Shown here piece after piece: positions 12,801 through 22,792 of a stretch of 64,000 nucleotides of DNA; position 1 is the stretch's first letter, and each line of letters starts with the position of its first letter. A model generated the notes under the pieces. That model ran no database searches. It worked only from the letters and a program-made list of their open reading frames with translations, and was not told where the DNA came from. Origin of the DNA: Xenopus tropicalis (lineage: Eukaryota > Chordata > Amphibia > Anura > Pipidae); the NCBI RefSeq assembly GCF_000004195.4, contig NC_030681.2, positions 91,643,681 to 91,707,680 on the forward strand, read 5' to 3'. Both the position numbers and the translations under genes were made by a program.

Positions 12801-15800
12801 GGATGAGTAGAAATTAGACAAAATAAACTGTAAAGCGGGGTGTTATAACAAATGAATACATATGTAAGGGGTAGAAATTCCCATTGTAGCTGTACTTTGC
12901 TTGCTGTTTAGGTGTGTCAATGTGTTTGTATAACCTTGGATTGTTTTGTATAGGGTACAACATTCTATCAAGCTTGAAGAGATTATAAATAATAAGGAAG
13001 ACACAGAAGGCTTGATGCAGCAGTTGATGGCATTACAAAACAAGTCACCAACTGCTAATAATCTCAAAATGTAAGTATAACAATTTCCAAACTTTATATA
13101 CCAACATCATTTCACTAACACAGATGTCCCTAATTTTAATGATAAAAAGATGTGTATCAGAGTAGCATACATCTACTCTGGTTTGTTTTGGTAATGTTAA
13201 AACTGTTAGAATCCCTGCAATAACAATATTTTATCTTCAGACAGCATGAGATTAAAGTTATATACTAAATAATATACTAAATTAGCCACTTTATATGTAT
13301 CCCTTATGCAATATTTTCCTGCTTTGTCAAATATGACAAACACAGGAGATGCATATGCAAAACCTTGTTTCATTTTAAAGATCCACAAACTAATGTATCA
13401 GAAATTATTACTGTATTAAAAACTATTAAAAAGATTAGATAAACGTTAAAAGTTTAACAATTGTTATCATTTATAGTTCGGTGCACTATGAACGAATAGA
13501 AGAGACTGATAGTAAGGAGGAAGATGCTCCTCCACTGCAGATTGAGATGGAAACTACTTCTATCCCACTGCAGACTTCAGAACCCTCAGAACCTGAGAGG
13601 TGAGTTGGCTAGGCTTTATGCCTAAGTATTACATCATTTAAATAGAAAGGAATATACAGAAGTTTCATTCATGATTTTATTGGGGGCTCCTGTTTTGCTG
13701 TAAGGCCATCAGCAGTTGTTATGGGTTTCAGTTAATGTAGCTTCTGGGAGCTAAATTTTGGTAATCAAGACAGATAAACAAGGGAGATGGCTATGCAAAA
13801 CCTAGTCTAATATTTATGACCTAAAAACTAGTGTAGCATAACTTATCACTGCAATTTTCTATTGCTTTTGAGAGTCGAAAGACCCTTCAAGTTTTACTTG
13901 AATTAAAAGTAAACTCTACAATCCATAAATCCCAGTATTGATTATTAGGCCTCCCCTTCTGTTTCAGCTTTACACAAATTCAGGGTACTCTATTTTTGAA
14001 CTGTCAACCAACTTTATAAATGAGTATGTAATCTAAAAGGCTAATAATTTGTGTATGTTTCTGTTTGTACAGGATAGAGAAGAGTGAAAAGGCAGAAACG
14101 GAAACAGCTCCTAGTAAAGAAAGCCTTCCAAAACCTGGAAGTGAGGTTTGTCTGCCACCCAGTGCTTTAAGCTTTCTGGAACAGATTAAGGCATCATTTA
14201 AAAAGCCTTCTGGGAATCAGAAACGCAAAAAGTGAGTTTGTTATGCATAGGTTGCAGAACCCATGTCAAATATTTGATTGCGATAATGTAGTATTTAATA
14301 GCAAAAAATAAATCTCAAATTTCATCTTGGGATGAGTCAAACTAACCAATAAGGAGGTAGCAAGGGCAGAGGAGAGAAAGGGATTATGATTATGGATAAC
14401 TTGCAGTTTGTTGGTTATTTAAATGATTAAATTCTGCACAAAGCCAAATAAAATACTTTTGCATGACACACTTTATCATTTAAACAGGGTACAGCGCACT
14501 ATGATGATTGAAGAGATTATAAGTGATGAGGAAGACACTGCTCAATATACTGAAGTCTTCTTGAAGCAGTTAAAGGACGTATGTAATGAGTCCCCAACTA
14601 CTTATGACCCAAAAATGTAAGTATGCTACACTCAAGCTCTCTACATCAACATGCATTTGAATGTTTTGTAACAATAAATATAATTTGTATTATTTATGCT
14701 TAAGGCAGGGCAGTGAGTTCCTGTATACAAATTAAGGGAAAAAGATAAAAGACATGTTTATTATCTATGACCTAACTTTATAAATAGGCTTTTGTGCTAG
14801 GATAGGGATAATACAACATAAAGAATAAAATGGGTACATGGCTATAAAAACATTGCATACATAATTGTTATCATGCAATCGGTAATCAGGTCAGGGCCAA
14901 AGTTACAAGTGGGCATGTAGGTAGGCTTAGAGGTGCCAGGAAACATCAAATCAAAACAAACAAGGTCACATAAAGACTAGGTTAAATTGAGACAAAATGT
15001 ATAGGAAACACAAAAGTCATTATTTTAGAAGATACTGTAAATCAATTCTGTAAATGCATCTTTCAATGCAGAACCAAATATAATGTATTCTACACAGGCC
15101 CAGATTAAAGTAAATAAAAAGAAATTAACACTTTTTCTAATCCACAGTGAAGTGCAAATTCTGCAGATTGAACCAAATGAAGACACTTGTAGTGATGAAC
15201 TTACTTTGCAAAGTGAGCTACAAAGTGTTCCTTTGCTAGAACCCAAGAGGTGAGTTTGCCAAACTCTATATCCAACTCATTATATCACTTATTGATTCAG
15301 ATTTCAGGACTTTGTATCATTGTATCTGTAACTCTAAAGCCCAAATCTTTATATGATTTTGAAATTAAAATGTATAAGAAATTAATTTAAACATTATTGG
15401 TAGCAGTGTCATACACTTCCACAAAGTGATGTCAAGTAATATATGTGTTTATATATATATATATATATAAGTCATAACAGGATTCTGGGAAGAAATTCCT
15501 TAAGGCTCCTAGAAAAGTCCCATTTACATGGGCTTGTCCCATTTACATGGGTTTATACTATAGGCTAAAGCTCACCCAGGAAAGGATAAGCCAGGATAAT
15601 AGCTAATCAGATTCCCAACTACAGACCTATAATGTATCCCCTACTGCAATTTATAGAAATATGAGAGAGTTTGCTAAGCTCTATAGCCCGATGCATTAAA
15701 TGTAATGAAATGTTTTTAATATTGCAACTTATTACTTTTTTCTAACACACAGTAAAGTGCCAGAGGTGTATCTTGAACAAGCTGAAGACACCTGTGTTGA

Positions 15801-15897
15801 CAAGGAAGACAAAGCTCTATTGCGAGAGGACCTATTTTTCTATTTCTTATTATCATGTGCTAATGCAGTGCAAAATATTTCTCAGCAACAGTCGTGA
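9755..15897 (+). CDS. Novel single-pass membrane protein with duplicated cytoplasmic exons (whole gene)
   Basis: Twelve coding exons with GT/AG introns join into an uninterrupted 490-codon frame. Residues 1-20 are a hydrophobic signal peptide (MNFTYFALWIIFGLF). Residues 21-57 form a short ectodomain with sequons at N32, N46 and N50. Residues 58-79 are a membrane span (YIIPVIVTLSMLLFPVLG). The rest is a Lys/Glu-rich cytoplasmic tail. Internal exons 2-11 all end with two bases of a split codon. Exons 3-5 are related to each other, and exons 6-7-8 are duplicated as 9-10-11, with exon 12 another copy of type 8/11. I do not recognise the family. The gene lies tail to tail with CD109. The exon structure is strongly supported; the function is unknown. 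The start is chosen because the ATG opens the signal peptide. Confidence 0.8.
10511..10685 (+). CDS. Novel gene, exon 2 (ectodomain and membrane span)
   Basis: Acceptor atttttgcag, donor gcatg/gtaagc. It encodes the ectodomain with sequons NHS, NDS and NGS, followed by the membrane span. The ectodomain is too short for an Ig-type or lectin domain. Confidence 0.85.
10783..10893 (+). CDS. Novel gene, exon 3 (tail module A1)
   Basis: It starts with the juxtamembrane residues LVYVKIMQKK and contains DIENPPVTAQSEK. The donor gatag/gtttgta is identical to those of exons 4 and 5. Confidence 0.85.
11186..11314 (+). CDS. Novel gene, exon 4 (tail module A2)
   Basis: It contains KKQPVTDVENPPEIAQSEK, closely related to exon 3 (DIENPPVTAQSEK), and ends with the same SDR and gatag/gtttgta donor. 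It is a duplicate of exon 3 with a longer basic start. Confidence 0.85.
11636..11701 (+). CDS. Novel gene, exon 5 (short lysine-rich module A3)
   Basis: Sixty-six bases encode a lysine run (KKVKKKKKKP, from an aag repeat) and end LDR before the shared gatag/gtttgta donor. It looks like a shortened third copy of the exon 3/4 type. Confidence 0.75.
12054..12209 (+). CDS. Novel gene, exon 6 (module B1)
   Basis: It encodes FSFLQSI and KNQKHKK at its end; the donor is aaaaa/gtgagt. Exon 9 is a clear duplicate (LSFLEQI, GNQKRKK). The downstream intron sequence is also duplicated. Confidence 0.85.
12262..12779. mobile_element. GGGGCACATTTA-family MITE in intron 6
   Basis: The outer sequences catttactaatcc and ggattagtaaatgtgcccc are inverted. 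The interior is made of repeated cgactttttcgtagc motifs on both arms. The left end lacks the usual ggggca. The paralogous intron 9 (near 14300-14340) lacks the element and keeps the flanks agcaaa and gggatgagt, so it serves as an empty site. Confidence 0.75.
12954..13070 (+). CDS. Novel gene, exon 7 (module C1)
   Basis: Begins VQHSIKLEEIINNKEDTEG. Exon 10 is its duplicate (VQRTMMIEEIISDEEDTAQ), with the same acceptor phase and the same aaaat/gtaagt donor. Confidence 0.85.
13477..13599 (+). CDS. Novel gene, exon 8 (module D1, ITIM-like tyrosine)
   Basis: Encodes SVHYERIEETDSKEEDAPP and ends with EPSEPER at donor gagag/gtgagt. VHYERI (residues 274-279) fits the V/I/L/S-x-Y-x-x-I/L/V pattern. 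Exons 11 and 12 are of the same type. Confidence 0.85.
14073..14231 (+). CDS. Novel gene, exon 9 (module B2)
   Basis: Duplicate of exon 6, with ESLPKPGSEV, LSFLEQIKASFKKPS and NQKRKK. The donor and the first part of the following intron match those of exon 6. Confidence 0.85.
14488..14616 (+). CDS. Novel gene, exon 10 (module C2)
   Basis: Duplicate of exon 7, with MMIEEIISDEEDTAQYTEV and FLKQLKD. Acidic and predicted helical; the donor is aaaat/gtaagt. Confidence 0.85.
15148..15249 (+). CDS. Novel gene, exon 11 (module D2)
   Basis: Type D exon: EVQILQIEPNEDTCSDEL, ending LEPKR at donor aagag/gtgagt. Confidence 0.85.
15753..15897 (+). CDS. Novel gene, exon 12 (module D3, carries the stop)
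   Basis: Type D exon: KVPEVYLEQAEDTCVDKED, followed by a stretch unlike exon 11 (FFYFLLSCANAV). TGA at 15895-15897 ends the frame. The duplicated exon body seems to run on to 15908, where a donor-like gacag/gtgaag keeps the family phase. The stop therefore sits inside what was an internal exon. Confidence 0.75.
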
Positions 15898-15936
15898 GAA
15901 CCAGACAGGTGAAGTTTCTGAATCCAAATCATTATA

Positions 15937-16110
15937 CAGTGAAACCTCAATTTTACATCCCCTGATTGTAAGTTTTCCTGCATTTTACACCATAATTTTG
16001 TGGTCCCACTAATATATAACACATAATAAACTTCCCTGATTTTACATTTTCCCAGATTTTGCACCATTTTTTTCTGGTCCCTTGAAAAACTTAAAATGGG
16101 GGTTCTACTG
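15937..16110. mobile_element. 174-bp TA-flanked inverted-repeat MITE
   Basis: Left cagtgaaacctcaattttac and right aaaatgggggttctactg form inverted ends flanked by TA (15935-15936, 16111-16112). The interior repeats ccctgattttacat. A partial relative lies near 37977-38036. It lies 28 bases after exon 12. Confidence 0.65.
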
Positions 16111-16405
16111 TATCATATTTTTAATTTATATTTAAGTTTTTAATCATGAAATAATGCAAATGTTATTGTGCAGTACATTGCTACAGTACTGGGTTGTAGT
16201 GCAGGTAGTAATGGAAAAAAGAGAGAGAATTAGATTTAGTAATTAGGATTTGTGCGAGAATATTGTTAATACAACATTAATAAAAATTATGAGAAACTCA
16301 GTTTTCATAGCATTTTGAACTAGTCAAATGCAGTACCAATTAGATTAGAAATATGTCTGGCAGAACAACAGATTAAATCATTTAACCCGTTTTTCTAATG
16401 TGCAG

Positions 16406-16508
16406 AGAGGTGCATCCTGTTCATCCCAAAACAACTGAAGATGCCTGAATTGATGAATGAGGAGAACCTTTTTCAAAAGGGGAGTAGAAGACACCAGGAT
16501 GAACAGAA
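16406..16508 (+). pseudogene. Decayed type-D exon in the 3' part of the novel gene
   Basis: Acceptor gtgcag and donor cagaa/gtgagt are intact. The frame in family phase reads EVHPVHPKTTEDA and then TGA (16446-16448), exactly where exons 11 and 12 have the Cys of EDTC. It probably serves as a 3' untranslated exon. Confidence 0.6.
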
Positions 16509-16785
16509 GTGAGTAAATATTATTGTCCTGAGGGGAAAAAACACCAGAAAGCAAGTCTTTCTCATTTTATTCACATAATATCTGTGTTCACATTTACTTG
16601 TAGAGAAATAAGGCTAATGTTCAGTCTGGGCATGCGCATTCTATAGGACATACATTTTTACCGACATTTAATTGCATTGCAGAAATCTGTACATTAACTA
16701 AAAAAAGAAGTTTAACTTAATTTGTATAAGCTAATCCTGTTTTTCTTTTAATAAGTTATTTACTGTCATTATTTTATTCTTAAAG

Positions 16786-17060
16786 AATGGATATTCAATG
16801 AATTTGAAAACTAAAAATTTAGAACTAAAACCAATATATATTGGACAACAGGATATGGACTCTCATGGACTTTTGGATCTATAAGGAATCTTCTTTCCCA
16901 ATTACAAGATATACTTTGGAACCCTAACTACTTGTTTCCAGAAATAGAAGCCAATATTTTATTTGGACCTCAAATTACAAACAGTTTAGTTTTTAATAAT
17001 GATGATAATTATTAATTAACTTTACTATAATGAATAAAAACTTATTATGTTGGTATTGAT
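16786..17060 (+). other. Probable last, untranslated exon of the novel gene
   Basis: An acceptor-like ttcttaaag precedes 16786, and a polyadenylation signal lies at 17033-17038. No frame of note is present. The exon is inferred, not proven. Confidence 0.45.
17033..17038 (+). promoter_or_regulatory. Polyadenylation signal AATAAA, novel gene
   Basis: A canonical hexamer, the first good one after the last splice-like junction. Confidence 0.55.
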
Positions 17061-19507
17061 AAATTGCTATTGGTTGTGTCCATTTAAATTAACAAACAGA
17101 ATGCTAAGTTAAAATACAGATAGATCTTTAGTATTTCATTTTAATTTGTTGGGAAAATTACATTGGCCAAAATTTGAATCTCATACAAATTAAAGGGGAT
17201 GTTCACCTTCAGACAATTGTGCAAAATTTGAACAACCCAGTGCCAGTAAAAACATTTTTCTAAATCATCTTTAAAAATATTTTTGAGATACATTCTAGTT
17301 TCGTTGCTCATCACCAATACTTCACCAAAAGTTTCTGTGTATCCCCTCAGGCAGGGCAATGCCCATGCAGAAAGCCAAATAAAGAAATTCAGGACTGAAG
17401 TGCAGTAGCAAATCAGGACAGCAGGACATGCTTGAGAGAGGAAAATAATTTTTAAAACAATTTCCAGTAGTTGGCTGATCAATTTAGTTCTTTAGTACAT
17501 TTAAATACACTGCAGTAAGTGAAAATGTTTAAATTGGTTTAATAATTGTTGTATAATGAAGATCTTTATGTGCAGCAGCTGTTTGAAACTTTTTTGGTAT
17601 ATATATATCATGCATACACATCAAACATGGGATTCTGATTTATGTATCTCCTAATTAAGAGCCTATTTGTATAAGATCCTCCTCCCCAGTATCACTCTTT
17701 AGGCCAGTGCCACATGGAATGGATTCTCAGCCTGCGGATAAATTCTGGTGAAGTTCTGTAGCTGTGCATGTAAGGAGGTTGCTAGAGGAGGAAAGTCTAA
17801 GGTTACTGGAGGAAAATAAACGGTTGTTGAAAATTATCCTGGGAAAGAGCTTACAATCTAAGGTGGAGCATTGTTACTGAGAGCTTTGTTAGTAAGGATC
17901 AGGAGCTTAAGTTTTATAATAGAATGTATTGGAAGCCAGCAGGGACTTGCAGAAGTGCAGCAGATGTGGTTGGGCAGGTGATAAGTCGTGCAGTGACAAT
18001 TTGGATCATTTGTAGAGAAAATATGAGCATTACTGGCATTGCAGAAATAGTATCTTGGAACAATTGCTTATGGTAATGAACATAATTTACTGCCAATATA
18101 ACCTCAATTATTCAGATTCAGAAAAAGAATACAGTCACATCTGCATACTGTATATACGAAACCTATGTAATTCTTTGGTCTACTTTACAAGTAATCAAAA
18201 TAAGAATAGCTTGAAATCATTACCAAAATCCAAAATGATATACACATTAAAACCTTTAATATAAAACATTTTTAAGTTGAAAATGTATATTTATACAGTA
18301 TACATATGGCCATGACACTTGCCATTACAGAAATCTGTGTTAAAAAATACGTTTCTATTATTAGTACATATCCATATATCAACAACATATTTCAAAGTGC
18401 TGTATATAGCATTATGCACTTGCCAAGCATACAAATTACTTGCAAATACTGTTTGATCTAGGAGGTAAAGAGAGCCCTGTTTCACAGAGTTTATAATCCC
18501 CATCACATTCAAGAACATCACAGGTGTTATTAAAGTCAAAGGCCATGGTCTTATTTATTTAAAGAGGCAAAATGAAAAAAAATTGCTTAATCCATACTGT
18601 CTTGTTTCACAATGAAGCCTCTCATAGGACTACAGTGTATTTTTTACAAGTTAGGCACAACATTTCACACTATTTGCAAATTATTTGGAATGGTGCTTGC
18701 AACAAAATGGGTGTGACGTGGCAGGGTACGCATGTATATTTATATCGCATAACTCTCATATATTCCCAGTTATTGATACACACACATTTATTATGCATGG
18801 GTGCAGTGAGGGAAGGAAACTTTACACCTGGTCAGTGTTACGTGTTACTTGGTCCTCTATCTGCAGTACAGGATAGGACATTTGCTTTGTGTTTTGGTGA
18901 TGGCATACAAAATTCTGTCCAATAGCTTAGTGTATGAAATTTTGGCCTACATGTATGTTTGTACCTAGTTGTTGTCGTATGAAGTAAGCCCCTGAAAACG
19001 ATAAATGTGCTGAATGTACTGATACAGATATAAAGGCACTTTTTGCATATAAAGCCAAACCATGGCAACAATGTATTTTATTTTATGAGCCCAAGGAAGA
19101 AATGCCATAGCAGGTTTTTTCAACTGTTGAATTTGTCCAGTACCTACAATGAACTAGAACAAAATACACAGGAAAACCAGAAGCAGGGAAAACTTCATGT
19201 CCTGTACTTTAAAATATTGATGGGCCTTTAAATTATTATGCCCTTGTCTGAACTATTTTGTGTATCACTGTGGCACTATGTCTACCAGCAGTATGGGTTC
19301 ATTTCCGTGTGGAAAGGCAATGTGCTAAGTGCTATAAAGACATTTATGTGCACTTTGCACACTGCCTTCCTGCTTTAAAGGACTGCCCTTTGGAAGCACA
19401 GGGATCTCCAGCCACCCCGGTAAACACATTGTTGCCTGCATTCAGTATTCGTGAGGTGTGGGAAGGGGAAAGGCGTGTTAGCATGGGGCTGCACAAATGA
19501 CCTTTTA
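17061..19507. other. Tail-to-tail intergenic region
   Basis: No gene is recognised. A T2-like terminus (ttaaaggggatgttcacc) sits near 17193. A segment around 17755-17990 (ttggaagccagcagggactt) reads like an old dispersed repeat. The remainder looks unique and AT-rich. Confidence 0.45.
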
Positions 19508-19509
19508 TG

Positions 19510-19515
19510 TTTATT
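19510..19515 (-). promoter_or_regulatory. cd109: Candidate CD109 polyadenylation signal
   Basis: AATAAA on the minus strand, about 390 bases after the stop codon. Other AATAAA matches further downstream cannot be excluded. Confidence 0.45.
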
Positions 19516-19907
19516 ACCGTAAAAAATAATTGTCAATAAGTCTTAATTCCTTTCAGGTAGCATTTTTTTCAAGACCTTGAACTGTATTTCATTTAATATC
19601 CTCTGCAATTCTATAAAGTACATATATTTAAAATTATACCATGTACCCACACAGATGCTAATACAGTCTTTAAATATATACAGTCTAAAATATATATCTA
19701 TTATGAAAAGGTTCCTTCTAAATAACCTTATTGCCTTTTCAGGGCATGGTTATGGAAAAGCTTATATTATATCCCTATATCATTTTCTGATTATGATAAA
19801 CATTTTCCTTATGTTGATTAATACAGCTGATCAGGCAACAATATCAGGATTAGTTCATTTCCATCAGGTCTTTATAAATACTTCTGTCCTTCAGATGTCT
19901 AATGTAT

Positions 19908-20110
19908 TTATAAAAGCATTTTCTGCTGCAAAAGGCTGCAAACACAGAAAAAGCTGACCCAAAACTGGGTGAGTGTGGGTGAAGTTGCACTGCTGCTCTG
20001 AGCCTTAACAAACACATTAGACTGGCAGAGAATGCAGTTAGATCCACAGAAGTCGCAAATGGAGAGGTTTTTCATTGTCTCTGAATTGTATGTTCTTGTT
20101 GCAGAGTTTG
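19908..20110 (-). CDS. cd109: CD109 last exon (C-terminus, GPI signal)
   Basis: Encodes [20 protein letters not shown], then a Ser-rich candidate GPI attachment stretch (SSSATS) and the hydrophobic [12 protein letters not shown], ending with TAA at 19908-19910. It corresponds to the VRSYNSE, Cys-rich and hydrophobic end of human CD109. Confidence 0.88.
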
Positions 20111-22730
20111 CTGCAATAAAGACAAAAAGGTGTTTAACATGCTGTTGTAGAACTTAAAATATTGGAAGTGTGCAGGATATCACATTTAACTTCAGGATAT
20201 TTTATAGTAATATCCCATTTCATTTTATTAGCTATAGAAGCAGAGTGACTTACTGCAGTCTGTAGTTGTACAGGACATTAGACTGTAGGTGCCAATATGC
20301 AGGCATATATTGACTGCTGACTATAGCTGTCTTGGCCTGAATATGGGTGCCAAGCAATGCACACAATCAGATACTGGTTGGGCAGGCAGAAAACTCCATT
20401 GGCTAAGGATCACTTCAGACTATGGATACATTCCACAGTTGCTAGATCAGCACAGGGCCCTCATCTTATTTAGGTATTAGCCAGAGCACTTAATTATCAG
20501 ATTAGCATGATTTGGCCAACATATGGGTGGCAAATTAGGCAAAGATCTGTTCACTCGACTACCCATCCAAATAATGTATGACCAGATGACTGTTGCCCTG
20601 TACAAGGTGAACCCCCTTGATGCATTAATGTAGCATTCAGCATTTTGCCCAAGCAATTCAATCTTCCATTGAGCTTAAAAATTGTTTTTGAAGCAGAAAG
20701 AAGTGCTTGCTAAAAGTTATCAGTGATATATATGTACAGTACGTATTCTATTAATGACAAGTTACCAAACTGCCTTGATTCACTAAGCCCTTGTCATAAT
20801 GCGACTATTCCCATACAATCCCATACTATTCCCATACAATCAACAAGGAGCTTTAGGCTGTATTATCTTGCACCAGATATTAGGGCTTGTTTATGAATGT
20901 AAGGGTAGTGGACAAAGTGCAATATTGGACACAATTCACTATGTTTTATACCCAGAATGTGATGTATTCACCATAATTCCTGCATCTTTGCATCCCTGAG
21001 GGGGAGTTGCTTCCAATGCAGTTGTGCCTGATATGTCAACATGTCCACTCCTTTTCTTGCATTTTGACATAAATTGGACACAATAACAGTCAGGGTTGAT
21101 GGGATATTTTTGGGCACTCTACCTCAAAATTATGTTTAAGTGTAATTTTTTAGGTTCAAGTGTGCAATGTGAGGCATCCTGCAGTGGAAACTCTGGATTT
21201 ACCACCATCTTTAAGGTGGTGATAGTTTCAGGGTTCATGCCGGCACAATGGTGTCAATTCATGCAATGAATGCGTGCGTTTAGCATGACTGCAACTGCAG
21301 TTGTGTTAATAAATGAGCCCTTTTGTCTTTATTCGGATTCTGCATTGCACACCCAGGGTGAGACATTTTAAAGACTTTTGTCTAAGTCCTCATTTCACTC
21401 ATCCGCACTGTCCCACCCTTTTGCTTTAGGACAACCAAATATAACACAAAATTGTTTTCTTTGCATCTTAAACATAATTTTAATTAGCATTTCCATTACT
21501 AATACTCACTTGGATTATAATAATCAGTAATTGTGACTATTCCTTCTCGAGAACCAGCCACTAATGCAGTCCGAACCACTGGAACAGTTACACAAACTGA
21601 ATTTGTAGTCATCTAAAAAAAAGAAAAAAAAGTTATAAATCACATTACCCCTATAAACCAAGCCAAATTAAATAAGCACAACCAAATTAAAGTAGAATAT
21701 GAAAGACTCACATAAACGTATTTGCGATCAGTCCTCCCCACACCCTGAATTGTAACAGTTTGCCCCCTCCAATCCTATCCTGTTTTAAAAAAAGCAGAGT
21801 AGGGTTCAAGGGCACCATCTTGCACCCTTGAATGTTCACCTGTAAGTGATCAGCAACTGATCAGTTGAACCCTAGTTTGGATCGGCTTCAGCTACAAATT
21901 TCTCAGCCTCAGCGATCACTTACAGGAGATCATTAAATGGCACAAAATGGCATTGCCTTGTACCCTGCTATACTACTCTGCTTTTTCTTAACAGTTAATG
22001 AAGACAGAGCAGATCAGAGGGGAAAACTGGTGGAGGGGAGGCTGTCTGCAAATACTAACTTTTATAAGAGCGATATATTTTATGCACCATAAAATAATGC
22101 AAAATCAGTGTTCCTAGTGGAATTATATAATGTTTAGTAGAATGCCCTCAGTATTCTTACCAAAATTAACTGCAGGACATACTTGCAAGGGCTGCTTGGG
22201 TAATGGCACTTACCCTCAACCCCACAGTAAATTTCCCTATAAGTAAAAACTGATGTCCATCATTAGGATTCCTGAGTTAGATCAGGTGACTAAAATGCTT
22301 GTAGAAACTAGGTTTAGTGTTAGAGTCATTCGCTGATCAGCCAACAGTGCTGATGAATGTCAGGATGTAACTATAGGATCTGATATATCCCTGCTTTATG
22401 TTACATTCATTGACATAACACAGAATTGTGCCATTTTATAACTCACCGAATCAAAGTAGAGATATACTCTGTCTGCTTTTGTTTCCACCATTTTTAACAA
22501 TCCACTTTCAGGTATTCCTCTTGGATGTAATTTAAATCCACTAAGAAAGCCGACATCTAAAAGTACCATGCCAACCTCATTCTCTGTTCCCTGATAGCTT
22601 TAACAAGTCAGAATGTAAAATAATTAAAATAATTTTTCATTTCATTATATAGGAAAATAATTAGTTAAAAACAGTAACACTAGTGAAGTAATCATCAACT
22701 GGATTTTATATATATATATATATGTAAATA

Positions 22731-22792
<62 letters not shown>

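Noticed and set aside
19850..20047. 65-codon minus-strand frame overlapping the last CD109 exon
   Set aside because: It is in a different phase from the CD109 frame, which ends properly at 19908 with Cys-rich and hydrophobic C-terminal features.
22585..22592. Alternative acceptor ctatcag/ggaaca for the 22447 exon
   Set aside because: It shifts the frame and meets a stop within a few codons; the AG six bases earlier in the transcript keeps the CD109 reading.
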